The translations under genes were made by a program, and so were the position numbers. From Nectonema munidae (Eukaryota; Nematomorpha; Nectonematoida; Nectonematidae), in the NCBI GenBank assembly GCA_030549495.1, contig JAUIRK010000855.1:1799501-1863500 (forward strand): a DNA stretch of 64,000 bases, written 5' to 3'. Positions within the stretch are counted from its first letter, which is position 1. Every line of letters starts with the position of its first letter. The notes beneath the pieces were generated by a model, which saw nothing but the letters and a program-made list of their open reading frames with translations, was not told where the DNA came from and ran no database searches. Shown in pieces: positions 48,601 to 63,400 of the stretch.

Positions 48601-51600
48601 GTTGCAGTGTATATTATATTATAAAAGGGGGCCGTGAGTAAGGTTGGTTGGGTACTGGGTTTCGATAACTCAAGCTCTTGGGTTCGATCCCGCATCAAGC
48701 CTACTTTCTCATAGTTCGATACAAGCCTTCTCGATGAAAACACTCCACGGTACCTTTATCTTTACCTTTATATATATATATTATGTTTAGAGAAAAAATA
48801 ATCATATAAAATTATTGTACACATATAGTATTGCAATGGATTGGAAAACGAAGGTGATGCTTTAATTATTCATATTGAAAAGAACACATTTTTTGAAGTT
48901 ATTTCGAGATGATGAAGAATATAAGCAAAGAGGATGAAGTTCATTGATCTATTTGTATGCGTTTATTTGTGCGGGATTTCGCTTTGGAATCGAGCGTTTC
49001 GATATTAAGGGCATTCTTCATCCGTGTATTGTGGTGAGAATGAACTAGACCAAAGCGTTTGCTAAACTTTTTAGTATAATGGACCAAAAATTTCTAAAAT
49101 CATGGTCCACGACCGTATCACAATCACAAGCATCTAAATCTTGTATTATAACATGTAAAGTAGTGATGGGATGTTTGGACGGGAATCCTAAGAGGAATCC
49201 TAAGGGAAAATCAGTTTGGATCCTAAGTTAAGAGTGGTCTAGCTATGATTTGAGCTTTACTTGACTTTCCTTATAAAAATATGTGTACTATGTCTTTTTC
49301 AAACTATGGAATAGTACATTTTTATAAAGAGAAAATTTACTCCATTTTTTTACATATGGGTATATCAGTGTGTAGAAGCTATAAAAAATGTTCGCGGGCG
49401 AAATTTGGCCTGCGGAAGGAGTTTCCTCATCCTTAAACTAAAGTTTTCGTCCGTAACAAATCTAAAAAGTACATTTTTGAAAAGTAAGATTTATAAAAGA
49501 ATAGGCAATGCCGAACATATGCTGATTTGAAAGATGTCGAGATGCGTATTATTGCTACAATTAATCAAAGAAAAAAAAGTGAATTTTTCTGAACTGAAAA
49601 ACATTGATTGATTGAAGTTTAGTATTATTAAGTTATATATTATTATTATTATTATTGATTTTTCGAAATACTGAATCTCTTTTGATATGATATTGCTAGA
49701 CTATTTTTTTGTGCAACTTTGCTATGTGGGCCGCAAAAGATAAGGTTGGCGAACGCAAGTTCAGCCCTTTTGACCACGGTTTACACATATTTGGGTGGAC
49801 TCTGGTTGTTAATCGATAGTAGACGATACGCGAGATTCCTGACTCATTGAACCTGTAGGACATCTTAAACGAATGCTTATATCGAATTGTTTAACCTTTT
49901 TTTTGAAAAATTGTATATTTGACATTTTAACTCATTTCTTCCCAGATAAAACAGACGAGATCAAGTAATCAAGGATTTCTAGTCAAAACAGCTCCACTAC
50001 CAAAATAGCCATAAAAATTTTCGACCGAAATGGCCACAAGTTGAATTACATTGTCAGATTTCTATGCTACGTTTGATTTGCTGAAAATAATCCATGTTTA
50101 TTGGTGAGGAAATGGACAAATTGACAAGACGTTTGGTTCTTATAAATCATTATTGTTTTTTTATAAAAATTTTTTTTTTAATTTCTTTTAAAAATAAAGT
50201 CAATTGTAAACACTTGACTTGGATATTTCATTAAATTTTATATTATGATTTTTATTATTTTTGAAAAAGCAGAACATTTATATCCAGTTTCCTTCCCAAA
50301 AATGCATTTTTGCATCTAAAAAGAGATTGGAAAAAATGTCATTATAATAATAATAATTAACCTAAATTTGATGAAAAAAATTATTAACTTTGCTGAATTG
50401 CTTCTCAACCTATTTGTTTAAATCGCCCATTGAGATTCTAAAATATTTTAAAATCATCCACTTTGAAGTCTTCCTAAAAAATTTCTTTAACAGATTCCAT
50501 TTTACAAAGAAAAAGGAATTATCCTTTATTCTTACATTTTGGGTTCAAACAAATCTCTAATACTTTACAATAAGTTCTTTTCTCAACTGCGATTTGTTAT
50601 TAAAAAATGATTGATTGAAATTCTGACAACCTTTAAATTTTTATGCAAAAAGTAATTTTCTTTTCAAAATTCAGTGAATCAAAATCATTATCTAGAATCC
50701 GCTTGATGCGTAAAAAAACTTCTTTTTTTTTGAATATTTTTACTTTCCAAGTTCTCATGAATTTTAAAATGTCCGTTTTAAAACGTCGTGTATTTTCTTT
50801 TGCAGGTTTTGTGTGAACAGTCCAAATTTTTCAATAATCCCCTTCTCTCTGACGTCAAAATCGTTGTTGGTAGTGAGGAGTATTTTGCACACAAATTGAT
50901 TCTCGCTAGAGCTTCTCAAGTCTTTGAAAGAATGCTGAGCAAGGAATGGAATTCATCTTCAACCAAAAACAACGTAAGCTCTACAATTGAATTGTGCTTG
51001 ATCGCAATCAATCATGATATCCAAAATTGAGAAAATGCATTATTATTATTATTATCTTTTTCATATGTGTTAATAACATTTCTTTTTCAAAAAACAGACA
51101 CTACATTTGATTGAAGACAACGAATCCTGCTTTTCCGTTTTTCCCAACTTTCTTCACTTTTTGTATTCTTCGCAAATCACCCTTACCTGCACAAACGCAC
51201 TTCCCATCCTCATTTTGGCGGATAAATATGATGTTCCCGATTTGAGAAAGGTTTCTTTACTACACACTTGTATACTGCGTAAACGTAGGTGTTCGAACCA
51301 GTCAACTTTGCACCCTGGTTTAATCATAATATTCAATAGTTACACAAACAGGACGTTTAACCCGTTTAAGACCAAGCAAAGCAGACGATATCTAAAAAAA
51401 ACGCTGACGATTCAAAGTCATTGAAAAAAGCAGACGAAGATGAAATTACTTATGTTCCAAAATAGGAACATTGGTCGTAAATGGGTTAACTAGATCGTGT
51501 GCTAGCCCCCTTTCCAATTGAGGCCAGCGATGCATTTTTCAAAATGTTTTTTAACTGTGCCAAAAAAGAAAATATGAAATGTGTTAACCAGTTAACGACC

Positions 51601-54457
51601 AGAATAATCAGACGATATCTAATGTAAAGCAGAAGATTTGTATTAAAGAGCTTTGATAAACGCAGATGATTTTATTTTTGTAAAGTCGACTATAGTCAGC
51701 ATCGGGCGTTAATGGGTTAAAATAATTTGTTGTTGTTGTAGTTGATGCTGCTGTTGTTTCAACAATTAAGTCATGGAAAAGAGAAAGTCTTAAATTAATA
51801 AAAAAAAAACGCTTATCTATCTTTGATATATAATATAGATCAACGAGTGGAGTTTAAAACTTGGCATCGTGCATATTAATTATTGCATTGTGATTTCTGT
51901 GCTTTCTAACCCTTTTCGGTATTGAAATGGCGCGTTTTTCGCAGTATTTTGTTACGGATATTAAAAAAGGTTTTGACAAATAATATTTAGTAGCAAAAAG
52001 AATACATTTTACCTTTTGTGCTTCTTCATCATGATTGCGCAAACATCCGTCCTTTCTGATCTCTTGACAATCTCTAATCGTTAGAATAACAAACATCCTG
52101 AAGGATATTTTAATTTCCATTATATAACAAAATTTCCAACTGATAAACCAATTTTTTCAAACTGTATAAATAGACCACAATTATGCACCATCTTCTTCTT
52201 CTTTGTCTACACCTTCTCCCCTAGATGAGGCTCTATCTTGAGCCTCAATCTCTCTAAGATTCAATTCTTCAAGTCTCTTAGCCAAGCCATCACTTCATCT
52301 CTTAAAGTGGGCAGGCAATCCATATTCTTTTCCCCTTAACGTCTTCTTTCCAATCTTTCTGAAACAAAGTTTGTCCCCTTTTTTCTTAAAACATGTCCAG
52401 TCCACACGAGCGGAGTTTGTTTCTGCCAATTACTGAAAGCACACTTGTCGTAATTTGAGTTCTTTTTCTTCGTTTTTCGTTTTTATCCTGTCTTTTAAGG
52501 TTATTTAAAAAAAATGTGACTTAATTTACTACTAAACCTAAAAATTAAGTTAACATTTTTTTTAAACTATTTCTATATCAAAAATATTTATAAAATGTAT
52601 TCTATGTAAAATTGGCATTTTTATATATACATTTATTTTTTATATATTTTTTTTAGAAAAAATTAACCATATGGAATTTCTTGGGCTATAAGTAAATGAC
52701 TACTTGAATAAAGCAAAAAACACACTACCAACCAAATTTAATGAATTCACATTGGTATTATAAAATTTTAAGATTGTTCCCCATACATAAGATTATTTAC
52801 TATATGTGACAATTTTGACATTTTTAAAATTGAGTTGAAAGAGCATAAAAACTTTTTGTTGGTGCGTATCATCATCATCATCATCATCATAAATAACCTG
52901 AAAATAGTAGATTTAGCGCTTGTCCTATATAAAGGATTGATTGAGCCTGTGATGATGATGATGATGAAGCATTATTATTATTATAGCGAATTATACAAGC
53001 GTTTCTATTTGTTTTGTCTCTACACAATAAGCTCTTTCTTGTTTGCTCTTGTCTGGTAGAAGAAGATGAGCGTATTACTTGGTGCGCAGTATAACAAAGT
53101 TTTAGGGAACCGTTTGCTTCTTCGGATATCCGTGAAAGCAATGCGTTTATTAAAAGGGACGATACGAAGTGATAAGTAAACAATTCTGTATACTAATGTG
53201 TTCATTATTTCCCAAATAAGAGAAGCAAGTTCTATTTCCTACCATCATCATTATCATTATCCCATCTTCACCATCATCATTCACATCATCAACATCATCA
53301 TTATCATAACACCGACATCATCATCATTCACAACATCATCAAACGATTAGGTCAACTGTATTTCAAAAAAATAGAATCATATTTTTAACCCTGGATGACC
53401 GCCAATGTGGATAACAGTGTCCGAAAAGATGACAAGGGTGTAGTATGCTTTGAGTACATAAAATTCAATTTTACAAGAAAGTAGAGTCGCTTTGTATTCA
53501 AAATTCTTCTCCTCAAAGCGTAAAAGACGGCTTTCATGCCAACTACTCTGTCACATTGTTCATCAAAGGGCTAGAGGAATACACATTTCAATTCTTTTTA
53601 TATTTATACAAAAATTTCATTGTATATAGTTTACTTATCAGAAATGCTATGCAAACGTTTTCGACCAGAGAACTTTATTTATGTCCGGGTTTTTCTTAAA
53701 ATTTTGACAATCTTCTGTTTTTTTCATAAAATCTTTTGCTTGCTCCAGTTTTTCAGTGCAATCATTTATGCCTTAAATGTCATTAGAATTGAGGCTTAAA
53801 GTCGCATCTCTGTCAATAAATAGAAATCAAAGAGATAAAGCCAAATAGGAACTATTGCAAATAACGCAAAAACCGGTATTTTTCATGAATTGATTTAAAA
53901 AATGTACAAAAAATAATGAGGCTATTTTTATCAATCCAAATTTGTTTGCAAGTTAAGTAATATAACAAAATAATTAATCATGAAATATCTCAATATATAC
54001 AAAAAAAAGGTGTTCTTACAAAAAAAAAGTGAAAAGTTGTATTCCAGTTGAAAAAATAAGCTTTGACAATGGTTCAATTAAGTAAAGAATATTGTGGGAC
54101 AAAAGAAAAAGTAATTTAGAGTATTCTGATTGGCTAAAGCCATTTTAAGCGATCAAACATAATCCTGTTTTGTTCTAATGGATGCAAATACGTTTTAAGA
54201 TCTTGAGGGATGAGGTATAACGAACGTTATTTCAAAAACGTTCAATCATGAAGGATATGATGATTTTTTTAAAGGATTTATTTCTCAGTGCTGGCCGAAA
54301 ACTTTTGCATGACATCGTTTATAATATATATCATAAAGTAAATAATTTACTGGAAACATTGTTTCCCCTTCCGAAGCTTCTAGGAAGTTCTTTAATTCTG
54401 ATTATTATTATTATTATTGATTCCAAGTTTGAATAGGACTCAAATCTTTGTTTCGAT

Positions 54458-54488
<31 letters not shown>

Positions 54489-57400
54489 ATTTTTTACTCT
54501 TGCTTGAAATGCTTTAGATCGTTATCTCCTACACAATCGCATACTTGATTCCGAATTTCCAGTTGAAGCAGCTCTTTTCTGTCTGGTTCCAGTATGCGAC
54601 GAAATCGTATCACACTGAGTTGATTCATGCTTGCGTCAAGGCACTCGCTCTAGAAATGCAGGAAATCGCTTGCTCTGATGAGTGGCAGCTCGAATGGGTC
54701 TCTTTAGATGCGGATCAATTGTAACTTCCTTTTCTCTCTACCTAACCCTGATGCGGGGTATGATCCCTCAAATCAAAATCCCAAAGATTTAAAAAAGAAT
54801 CATAATAATCAACTAACTTTAATAGGGTGGGACAAAGGATGGAAAAATTACAAAAAAATGGGTGTGACTTTTTAGATAAATCCACCTGAGTCCGCTTGCC
54901 TCTAAAATAGCCGGAAGGCAGCTATACATTTTACAATATTTTTGACAGTGTTTTGTGTGTATTTTTATATGGTGTGGTTTGTATATTTGTATGTGTTTGA
55001 AGCATTTGTTGGTTGAAATTAAAAAATTTAAAGTATGCTTTTATGAATTTCTTCAAGTTGGAATTAAATAGTTTGGCTTTAATTGCTCATTCTGTTGCGA
55101 AAAATACTTTACTTTTCCAACAACACTTTTTGCATCAATACAATAATTCATATGTTCACTCTTTTTTTGAAAAGATTCATTTTTTCAATTATTCTAAAAA
55201 CTGATCACCACACTATATTTACTTTTTATCTATAAGCAACCTTTTCCCACAAAATTCTCTTCTACCTATCCTCACTGTTTTGAGTCCGTAGCCTTTTCAA
55301 ATAACACTTTTCGCGTGGTCTTTGTCCAAACGACTTTGTTTTAGCAATTTTTTATACACATTTCTTCTACTATCCTATGATTTATATTTTTAAACACGTT
55401 CTAGCAAGCTTTACGTTGATATATTTATAAATCCATTATAAATCTGACTATAATAACTATATTCATTGTTGTCTATATATATCTATTTATTAAGCTACTA
55501 AATTTTACAAAATTTTTTAACAATTTTTTATATGTTTAACTTTTTAAAACAATTTCTAATTAAAAAATTAAAAGTTTGCATTTATGAATTTCTTCAAGTT
55601 GGAATTAAATAGTTTGGCTTATTGCTGACTCTGATTCGAAAATATACTTTTAATACATTTGTTAGGGGTTCTTTGTTTTTTTGTCCAATCACAGTGGTCT
55701 CACGATTATTTTTAATTTAGTTTAGCTGTTTTTGTATAAAACTAATCAAATTGTTTGGTTATCATTAATTTTTATACTAGGGGTAAGTTTGTCGCAAGCC
55801 AGCTTAAATGTGTTGGTTTTAAGACGAAAAATGTTTCCAGTTCTTTTTATTTCATTCGGTTGTAATAGAATCTGTTCCAACACTTAAAATTTTTGCATCA
55901 ATACAATAATTAATATGTTATTTTTTTTTTAAAAAAATTATTTTTTTATTTTTTTTTTTAAATTCATTTTTCTCTTTTTTGTTCCCTTACAATTTTTTTT
56001 TATTTTTTTTTTTTTTTTATTTTAATTTTTTTTTGATTTTTTAAAAAAATGTTTCCATTATTCTGTTACTTTTCTCTTTTTTTATGAATAAACCCAAAAA
56101 AATTAACCAATTAACTATTCTTCGTTACCTACTTAAAGTTTGTTAGTTTCAGCAAATGATATGTGATAGTTGAAAATTTCAAAACTTTCAACACAATTAT
56201 CTATTTAAATTTTAATACTTTTTTTGTCATATTCTTAAAATGGTTACTTTCCTAATTAAACGATAACGATAACGAAGTGCTTTTTTGTTCAAAGTAACGA
56301 TGAGTATAAGGAAGTTATTTTTGGTAGTAACGATCCAAAGTCTATTGGTTAGTTGCTAAGATAATTAATTAGTATATTCTGTTAATTAGTTAAAGAGGTG
56401 GGAATTTAATTTTGGTCTATATAACTATTCTATTTCTTGATATCTTATAATACATTATATCAGTCGATGTGTCGATTCCATTGAAGCATTCTTTCACGAA
56501 TTTTCTTTCCTCTTTTCAAAGAGTAGAGTTTCTGAAGTCCTCGGAATTGATCATCAAAGACGAGTTTAATTTGTGGTTGGCTGTTGAAAAGTGGATCGCT
56601 AATGTTTACGGACATTCCCTGCTTTCAAGCGCTGATGGCAATTCATCAGTGGAAAAATCACACTATCTCAAATCTGATGAGGTTTTTTCTTCTTAACCAC
56701 ATTTATAACATATGTAGCCAAACAAAGAGTGTTTAGCCTGGGATTCCCCGATTTTTGAATAAAGTGCAAAATGGGAGGGGCAAATTTTTTAAAAATCAAA
56801 CAATTATCGTTTATTGTTTTTTAAAAATTAATTGATTAGTTAATTGCGTAGAATATTCCGCGTAGTTGGCTATAGCGTGCCCTACAAAACGTTCGTTATA
56901 CCTCATTCATTTAGGTCTTAGAACAAAACTGAATTTTGTTTCATCGCTTAAAATGGCTTTAGCCTATCAGAATACTCGAAATTCCTTTTTCTTTTGTCCC
57001 ACATAATCTTTATTTAATTGATCGTTTGTCAAAGCTCATTTTTTCAGCTGGAATACAACTTTTTAATGTTTATTACTTAACTTGCAGACTAATTTGGATT
57101 GATAAAAAAAGGCTCTTATTTTTGTCCTTTTAAATAATTTTGAGAATGTTTGTCTTATTGAATAGTATATAAATTTCAAGAAATATTTCTTCTAGATAAT
57201 CAAACAATTTAGTTATAGCTCTTTGACTTATATTTATTTAACAGAGATACGACTTTAGGCCTTAATTCTAATGACATTTAAGGCATAAACGATGACATCG
57301 AAAAGTACAAGTAAACAAAAGATTTTATGATAAAAACAGAGGATTGTCAAAAATTTATTATTAAAAAAATCCAAATATAAATAAAAAATTTTTTTTTATA

Positions 57401-60400
57401 AAAATAAAAAACTGTCAAAAAACTTTTGCACGTCATTATTAATAAGTAAACAATACAAAGGCATTTTTCTATAAATATAAAAAGAATTATATTGTAAATT
57501 TTTTTTACTAATATAAAAATTAATATTTATATATATCTCTATATCTTTAGCATTTAATTCAAAAAAAAAAATTTTTTTTTAGTTGCCGAAAACCTTTGAA
57601 CATGCGTGTATTATACATTTAGTTATTTCCGATATTTTTGCCTTTCGTGAAGATTTTAGGATTGGGTCAATGTCTTATTTGCAGTTATTAACTAGGTAAA
57701 TGTCCGTTGCATACATCTCCACTTTGCAAATCATTATGGGCGCATTGCTCAGTTTGGCCTTTAATAAGACGGGCCTTGATATCATTAATAAAAATGTATC
57801 ATGGACTTTGTGGTAATGTAACACTCGTTGCTACAGTTTGTCTTCTTTTGCGCATACCTGTATTTATTCAATTCACACAGTTCGAAAGTGATAGTACAAC
57901 TTCAGAACATTTTGTAGAGCCCTTGTGAAAGGCATTTTCATTAAGAACCTACAAGTGGTAATGGCGTTCTGATTGACATTTGCCTTTTCTATTTTCGCCG
58001 TAGGCGATCAATGTCCATAAAAATGGACTTTTTGTCGTAAAAATATTGTATCCTATGATTGCCAGATACGCCTTAACTGTTTTTGTCTTAGGCGCTGATA
58101 CAAGAAAATACCGCAAACACACATGTTATAGTTTAGCCTCTTCTTAAAAATTATTTTACCACCAATCTCATTTATTTATCCTTTTTTGATTTGGTTCTTA
58201 AAATTGACTTTTTTGCTCTAAAGGTGTTTCTTTCGCTGATTGACAAATAAGTCTTAACAACTGTTCTTGTTTTAGGCAATAATAACTAAAAATGTACAAA
58301 ACACATATGTTACAGGGTAGATTCTTTTTCCTCACTATTTCAGTTCCCATCTCTTTTATTCCTTTTGATTTGACTCCTAAAAACAGGCATTTTTGCCTTA
58401 AAGATATTGCACTCGCTGATTGACAGATGTGCTTTAACTATTTTATGTCTTTTCAATGATAAATGTCACAAAACATATGTTATAGGCTAGTTTCTTGTAC
58501 ATTTTTTTCTCTTATTTATCATTTTTGATTGGATCCCGGAAAAAATTGAATTGTTTGCCCTAAAGATGCTGCAGTTGCTGATTGACAGATGTGTTGTAAC
58601 TATTTTTGCCTTAGACTTACCACATGTTGACTTCACTCCTTCCTCACATTCGTTTCCCAATGATGACGCCAGACCAGTTGTGCGATGTGGAAAAATCGGA
58701 GCTGTGCAAACTCTATCCGACGCTCTTTCTAACGTTCCTGGCTCCGGCATTCAAATTCCATGCACTCTCGTTTGAATCCAGAGCGATCAATTTTTTGGGT
58801 TCGCTTTCATTTTGTATCCTGTTCAGAAGCCATGTCGTAAAGTATCAAAGTGTTTTGAAGTGTGGTGAGGTTTAGTCACGGGCCACGGGTTCGCTAGAAC
58901 GCTTTCCAAAAGTTTCCTTGTTCGGTCCAACCGATTATTAAATTTGTGGAATCGGTTATTTGGTCGATAGAGTGTTCGTAGAATGAAGAGAACATTCGCC
59001 TCTGATTTTTTTCTTGTTGGAAAAGGGGTTCTGTAATTTTTTCGCCCTAATTTTTCTCCCAAAAAAAATATGATAAACACGGTATTAGAATAATGAAAAT
59101 TTTGGAGGGAGTAATGTTTTTTAAAAAAATTTAATTTTTTTAAGTTTATTACGAACAATTAAATTATTTTTTACTTTTATTATAAAAAAAATATCCTATG
59201 AAAAGATATTTATATATACACAGAATTTGAGAAGAAGTCAAGGAAGTTAGAGACAATGATGATAAGTCTATATTAAAGCTGCTTTTCCTGCACTTAAAAC
59301 ATACTTAAAGACATTTTGAGGTATGAAGATACAAATAAATATGTAGTATACAGTTAATAATTTTATAAAAATGTATGCATATATACGCAAATTGTGGGAT
59401 TATCTTGTGACACCGCAAGGAAGTAATGGTCAATTCATAAATCTCGCGATGTAATCACACATATGACGATTAAATTTAACATTGCAAACATATTTTCCCA
59501 TTAGATGAAGAGCATGTGAATCAGTTTTCAGGGTATTTTGGTATTAAATTGTAATGATTTATCTATAATTCAACCAACATCATCATCATCCATTTGTCTC
59601 CAGGATGAGAACAAGGTCTTATATCCCGGCTAGCCAGGGTCGACCTTTTTCATTTTTTGCAGCGTCGTCTCCATTGCTTTCTCAGTTGTGCGTCCTTCCA
59701 GACTCTAATTCAACAAAATGCATTAATTTTCAAGAGAAATTGAGTTTACACATTAATAAAATTTATTTAATAAACACATAAATTCAGAAAAATTCCAAAA
59801 ATCAATAAAATATTCATTAACCACATATTCTACATATGCTTAGAATTTTTCATTTTAGTTACAAATATTTATATAGAGTATTTGCAATTTATATTGATTT
59901 TTTTAGTATTTTAGATTAAAATAACATCGAAAAAAGTGTAGTTCTTAAGGATGAAAAAAAAAGAAATTTAAAAATAGGGAATTTTGGAAATGTAAAATTA
60001 GGTAGTCTTTTTATACGTGTTTTAACAGTTGCAACACCGGCTAAACCATAGCTGATGGGAAAGTAGCCGTAACACCGATTTATTTATATATTTGCAATTT
60101 ATAAAAAGAGTGTCAATTTTAAAAAAAAAATTTCTTAATTTTCGTGAAACTCTATCACGACAGGTTTTTCGCACTTTCGATTTTTAGGATAATACATATT
60201 AATTATTTTGCTGACTAAATAACGTCAATAATTAGGTTAAAAAAATTGGAGGAGTTTTTGTTTTACCTTTTTACTTTAGAAAAGTTGTTATTACTAAAAA
60301 TAGAAATTCTACCGTCACTTACAACGAGAATATACAGTTCACTATCGCTAATGCTAAAACCACTTACCCGGAGCTTCTATAATTCAGATATAATGTTTAA

Positions 60401-63400
60401 ATGAAAGCCAAATCAATTAGACGGCGCTCTTTGGATTTTTAAAATGAGATTAACTTCGTTAAAGTGTCTGGAGAAAAAATGAACAGAGAACCCGCTAAAA
60501 CTCCATTATAATTGTGGAAGAGAAGACCCCTTATAGAACGGTTATAAACAGGTTTTAATGTATTTTTATTATTATTATTACGGAGAATAAGCTTTTCTTT
60601 TGCCGAATATCTATGCGCGGCTCTACCCCCAAAAAAAGAGGACCGTGTGAAGACAAACTAACCCATATTTTTGAATATGAGTCCACACTTCAAGTATGAG
60701 ACGGGGGAAAATTGTATCCAAAATGTCTAGCACTTTGGCTTTTCCAAGGATAAGTCGCGTATAAAAAACAACAAAGCCTTTTTCCTACTTTGCGAATGAC
60801 GACAACTATAAACGCTAAGGAGAACTCACAGATATTTAGCTGTCGAAGTGAAACGAGAACTTGACATCATTCATTTTCCAAACTTCACTCCATTGCATTC
60901 ATATTTCCCCACTTTTCTTCCACAATTACGGGACACGCAAAGTGTTTTATAGCAAAGCGTTTTCTCTTTAATATTTGCAGTGTCCATTAATTGATTGAGG
61001 TGTGCATCAATTTTATCTTTTAGTCGATTAACGACGAGATGTAGAGCCCCAGATTTATATTAAAAAAGCATTTACAAACGCTGACACTTCACATTTTTGT
61101 GAAGTCGACAATTGTAGACTCAGGTCGTACCTTGACTGATATTGGAATATATACGGTGGTTTTATGCCATTCTTAACTCTATCTGGAACATATGCATCTA
61201 TTTTACAAGCTTCATACATTAGGACGAAAAGCTTTTGTCCATTATTTGAAATGTGTATCATAAAATGGTGTTTGAAATTAATATGCTATTTAAGGACTAC
61301 TTTGAAAAAACTTCAAATCATATTTATTATTGGCGCTAGATAGAATTCTTGCTACTGTTTTATGATACCTGATTAAAGAGTTTTCATTAAAAATCGTAAA
61401 TTTTTGAAAGTCTAAAATAAAAAAAATGTTTTTTTTCATCGTATATTTTTTTGCGGAATCCTTAGGTTGAGAAATACTGTGTCCTATCAATTATATCTAT
61501 GCTATTTATTTAATTAGTTTCTTTGTTATGTGATATGGATGAAATAAACAAATTCATTAAAAAATGGAGAAAAATTTCATTTTAAATAACTCCATAAGAT
61601 CGAAATGAAATACATTATAATTATTTTTATTTACTTTTTGAAGAAAGAAAAAAACGAGCTTTTAATAAGTTTTGACGAGATTTCGATTTTTAAACATGTA
61701 ATAATAAATCAATGAAGAGCAAAAAAATGATTTTTCAGACTATTGATAATGAGCACATCATTTTTAGATTTGTTTTAAAAAACAAATTCGCAGACGTTTT
61801 TTAAAGTGTTCGCTTTATTTCGCATTATTTCGGTAAAAAAGACACATGTGTAATTAGTCAGAATAATACATTCGCATTCTTCTGACTAGCTTTTCTAATA
61901 TCATATCAGTTGTGAAATTTCTTTCGCGAGCACATATGGCGTTGAGATTGTGAGTATGCATTTTATCCGTAGACTTCAAGACTTCCTCCTACTTACTTCG
62001 CAACTACACCGTCTCCTACTGTGACAAGCGTATCGTGATACCCAACTTTTCCACGATTATGCAGTACAGAGAGCTGTCTTTCTACATTTCCACGCGTTCT
62101 ACATACGAGCTCAAGATTTATCCCAAAGGCTTCAGTCCGGATAACGAGGAATTCAAGTAAGTCCACCATTTTCATTTCATCTCATCTCTTTCCTCTTCAC
62201 TAACCCTAATTCTCTTAGACATTAGTTCGAGAGAAGATCTTTCTGCATACTCCTAAAGTCGTATCTAAAAATCTTTTATATAAGTGTTTTTTGAATATAT
62301 GTCCTATGAGTGAACTTCTGAGAAAATAGTGTAAGCGACTATTTTTGAAAATAAAGATGTTTTATTCAAAAAATATGAGATTAACTTGACGTTCAATTCT
62401 TTAAAGGTGAAATATGCTCGTGATTGTTATTTCTCGCGTTTTGGCAAAACCATTGAAAAACAAATTCTTCCATTTTTGATTTTAGTTTTGCTGATTTCAA
62501 CTAGTTTTGTAGGTGAACAATTTGTACATAAATCTCTTGTTTGATCTTTGTCAGGAACACTTTTTTTGATTTAGCTTTTACCAACGTACTTCATTTCCTG
62601 TTTTTTTGACAGAAAGTCCGATGCAAAATTTTTCTTTCCTCTTTAGGCATCTAAGATTTTATTTGGAGAAATAAAAGTATAATTTATGGCATGGAGGGAA
62701 TACTCTTTATTGCATGAATGCGAAAAGCCATAAAGCATTTTGAAAAGTTAACACACTATACTATTGAACAATTGCTATACCTGTTATTCGTACGTCTTTC
62801 TACAGTCCTGGAATGTCAATCTCATCTCTTCTTCTAAGCTTTATTCTTCCGATTCTATGCCGGATCGCTGTTTTTTTGATGAGCCTCCTTCATCTGAGTC
62901 ATTGGCTATATTCAGATTTAAATTCTTTTCTTTGCTGTCAACTATGACACAATCCATCCATCTCATCTTATGTCTTCTTCTCTTTCTCTTGCCATCGACT
63001 TTTAGATCCATTATCTCCTTTTCGATGCTCTTCTCTTCTCTTGATAGGACCAAACCATTTTAGAAATGTCAAACTTATCAAAGATCGTTATTTCAGGGAC
63101 GTAATTGACATTTTTCAAGATGTCATTGCTTAGAAATAATGTAGAAGCTAACACGCTTTGTGCAACATACGAAAGCATGAATTGAAAGAAGTTGTAAGGA
63201 AGAAGGTCATCTTTATATCACTCTAGCGCTGATTCTGACTATTCAAATTTATTCCTCATTTGCATAATATTTGATTGACAGGTGCTCAACCAAAATTCTT
63301 TAATGGGTCTCAATGTGTAAAATTTTTGAAAGCTATTTTCGTGGTTAGGATAAGTGTAGACATTAGCAAGTGTTAGGGTTGAGGTTAGGTTTAGTGTTAG

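Larger units (their letters stand above)
45648..50805 (+). other. intron 1 of the BTBD17-like gene
   Basis: 5.2 kb with two family B SINEs, a truncated hAT end, a LINE tail, two hAT MITEs and a decayed hAT-like element. 49800-50805 is AT-rich with nothing recognised. Confidence 0.65.
51251..54517 (+). other. intron 3 of the BTBD17-like gene
   Basis: Holds neighbouring M3 and M2 MITEs, a CTTCTTCTTT-rich stretch (52185-52445) that may be a LINE 3' end, (ATC)n tracts at 52867-52890 and 53240-53342, the left arm of the long inverted repeat, and (ATTG)n at 54461-54489 just before the exon 4 acceptor. Confidence 0.6.

Noticed and set aside
52867-53342. CRISPR-like or regulatory repeat array
   Set aside because: Simple (ATC)n and CATCATC microsatellite without spacers.
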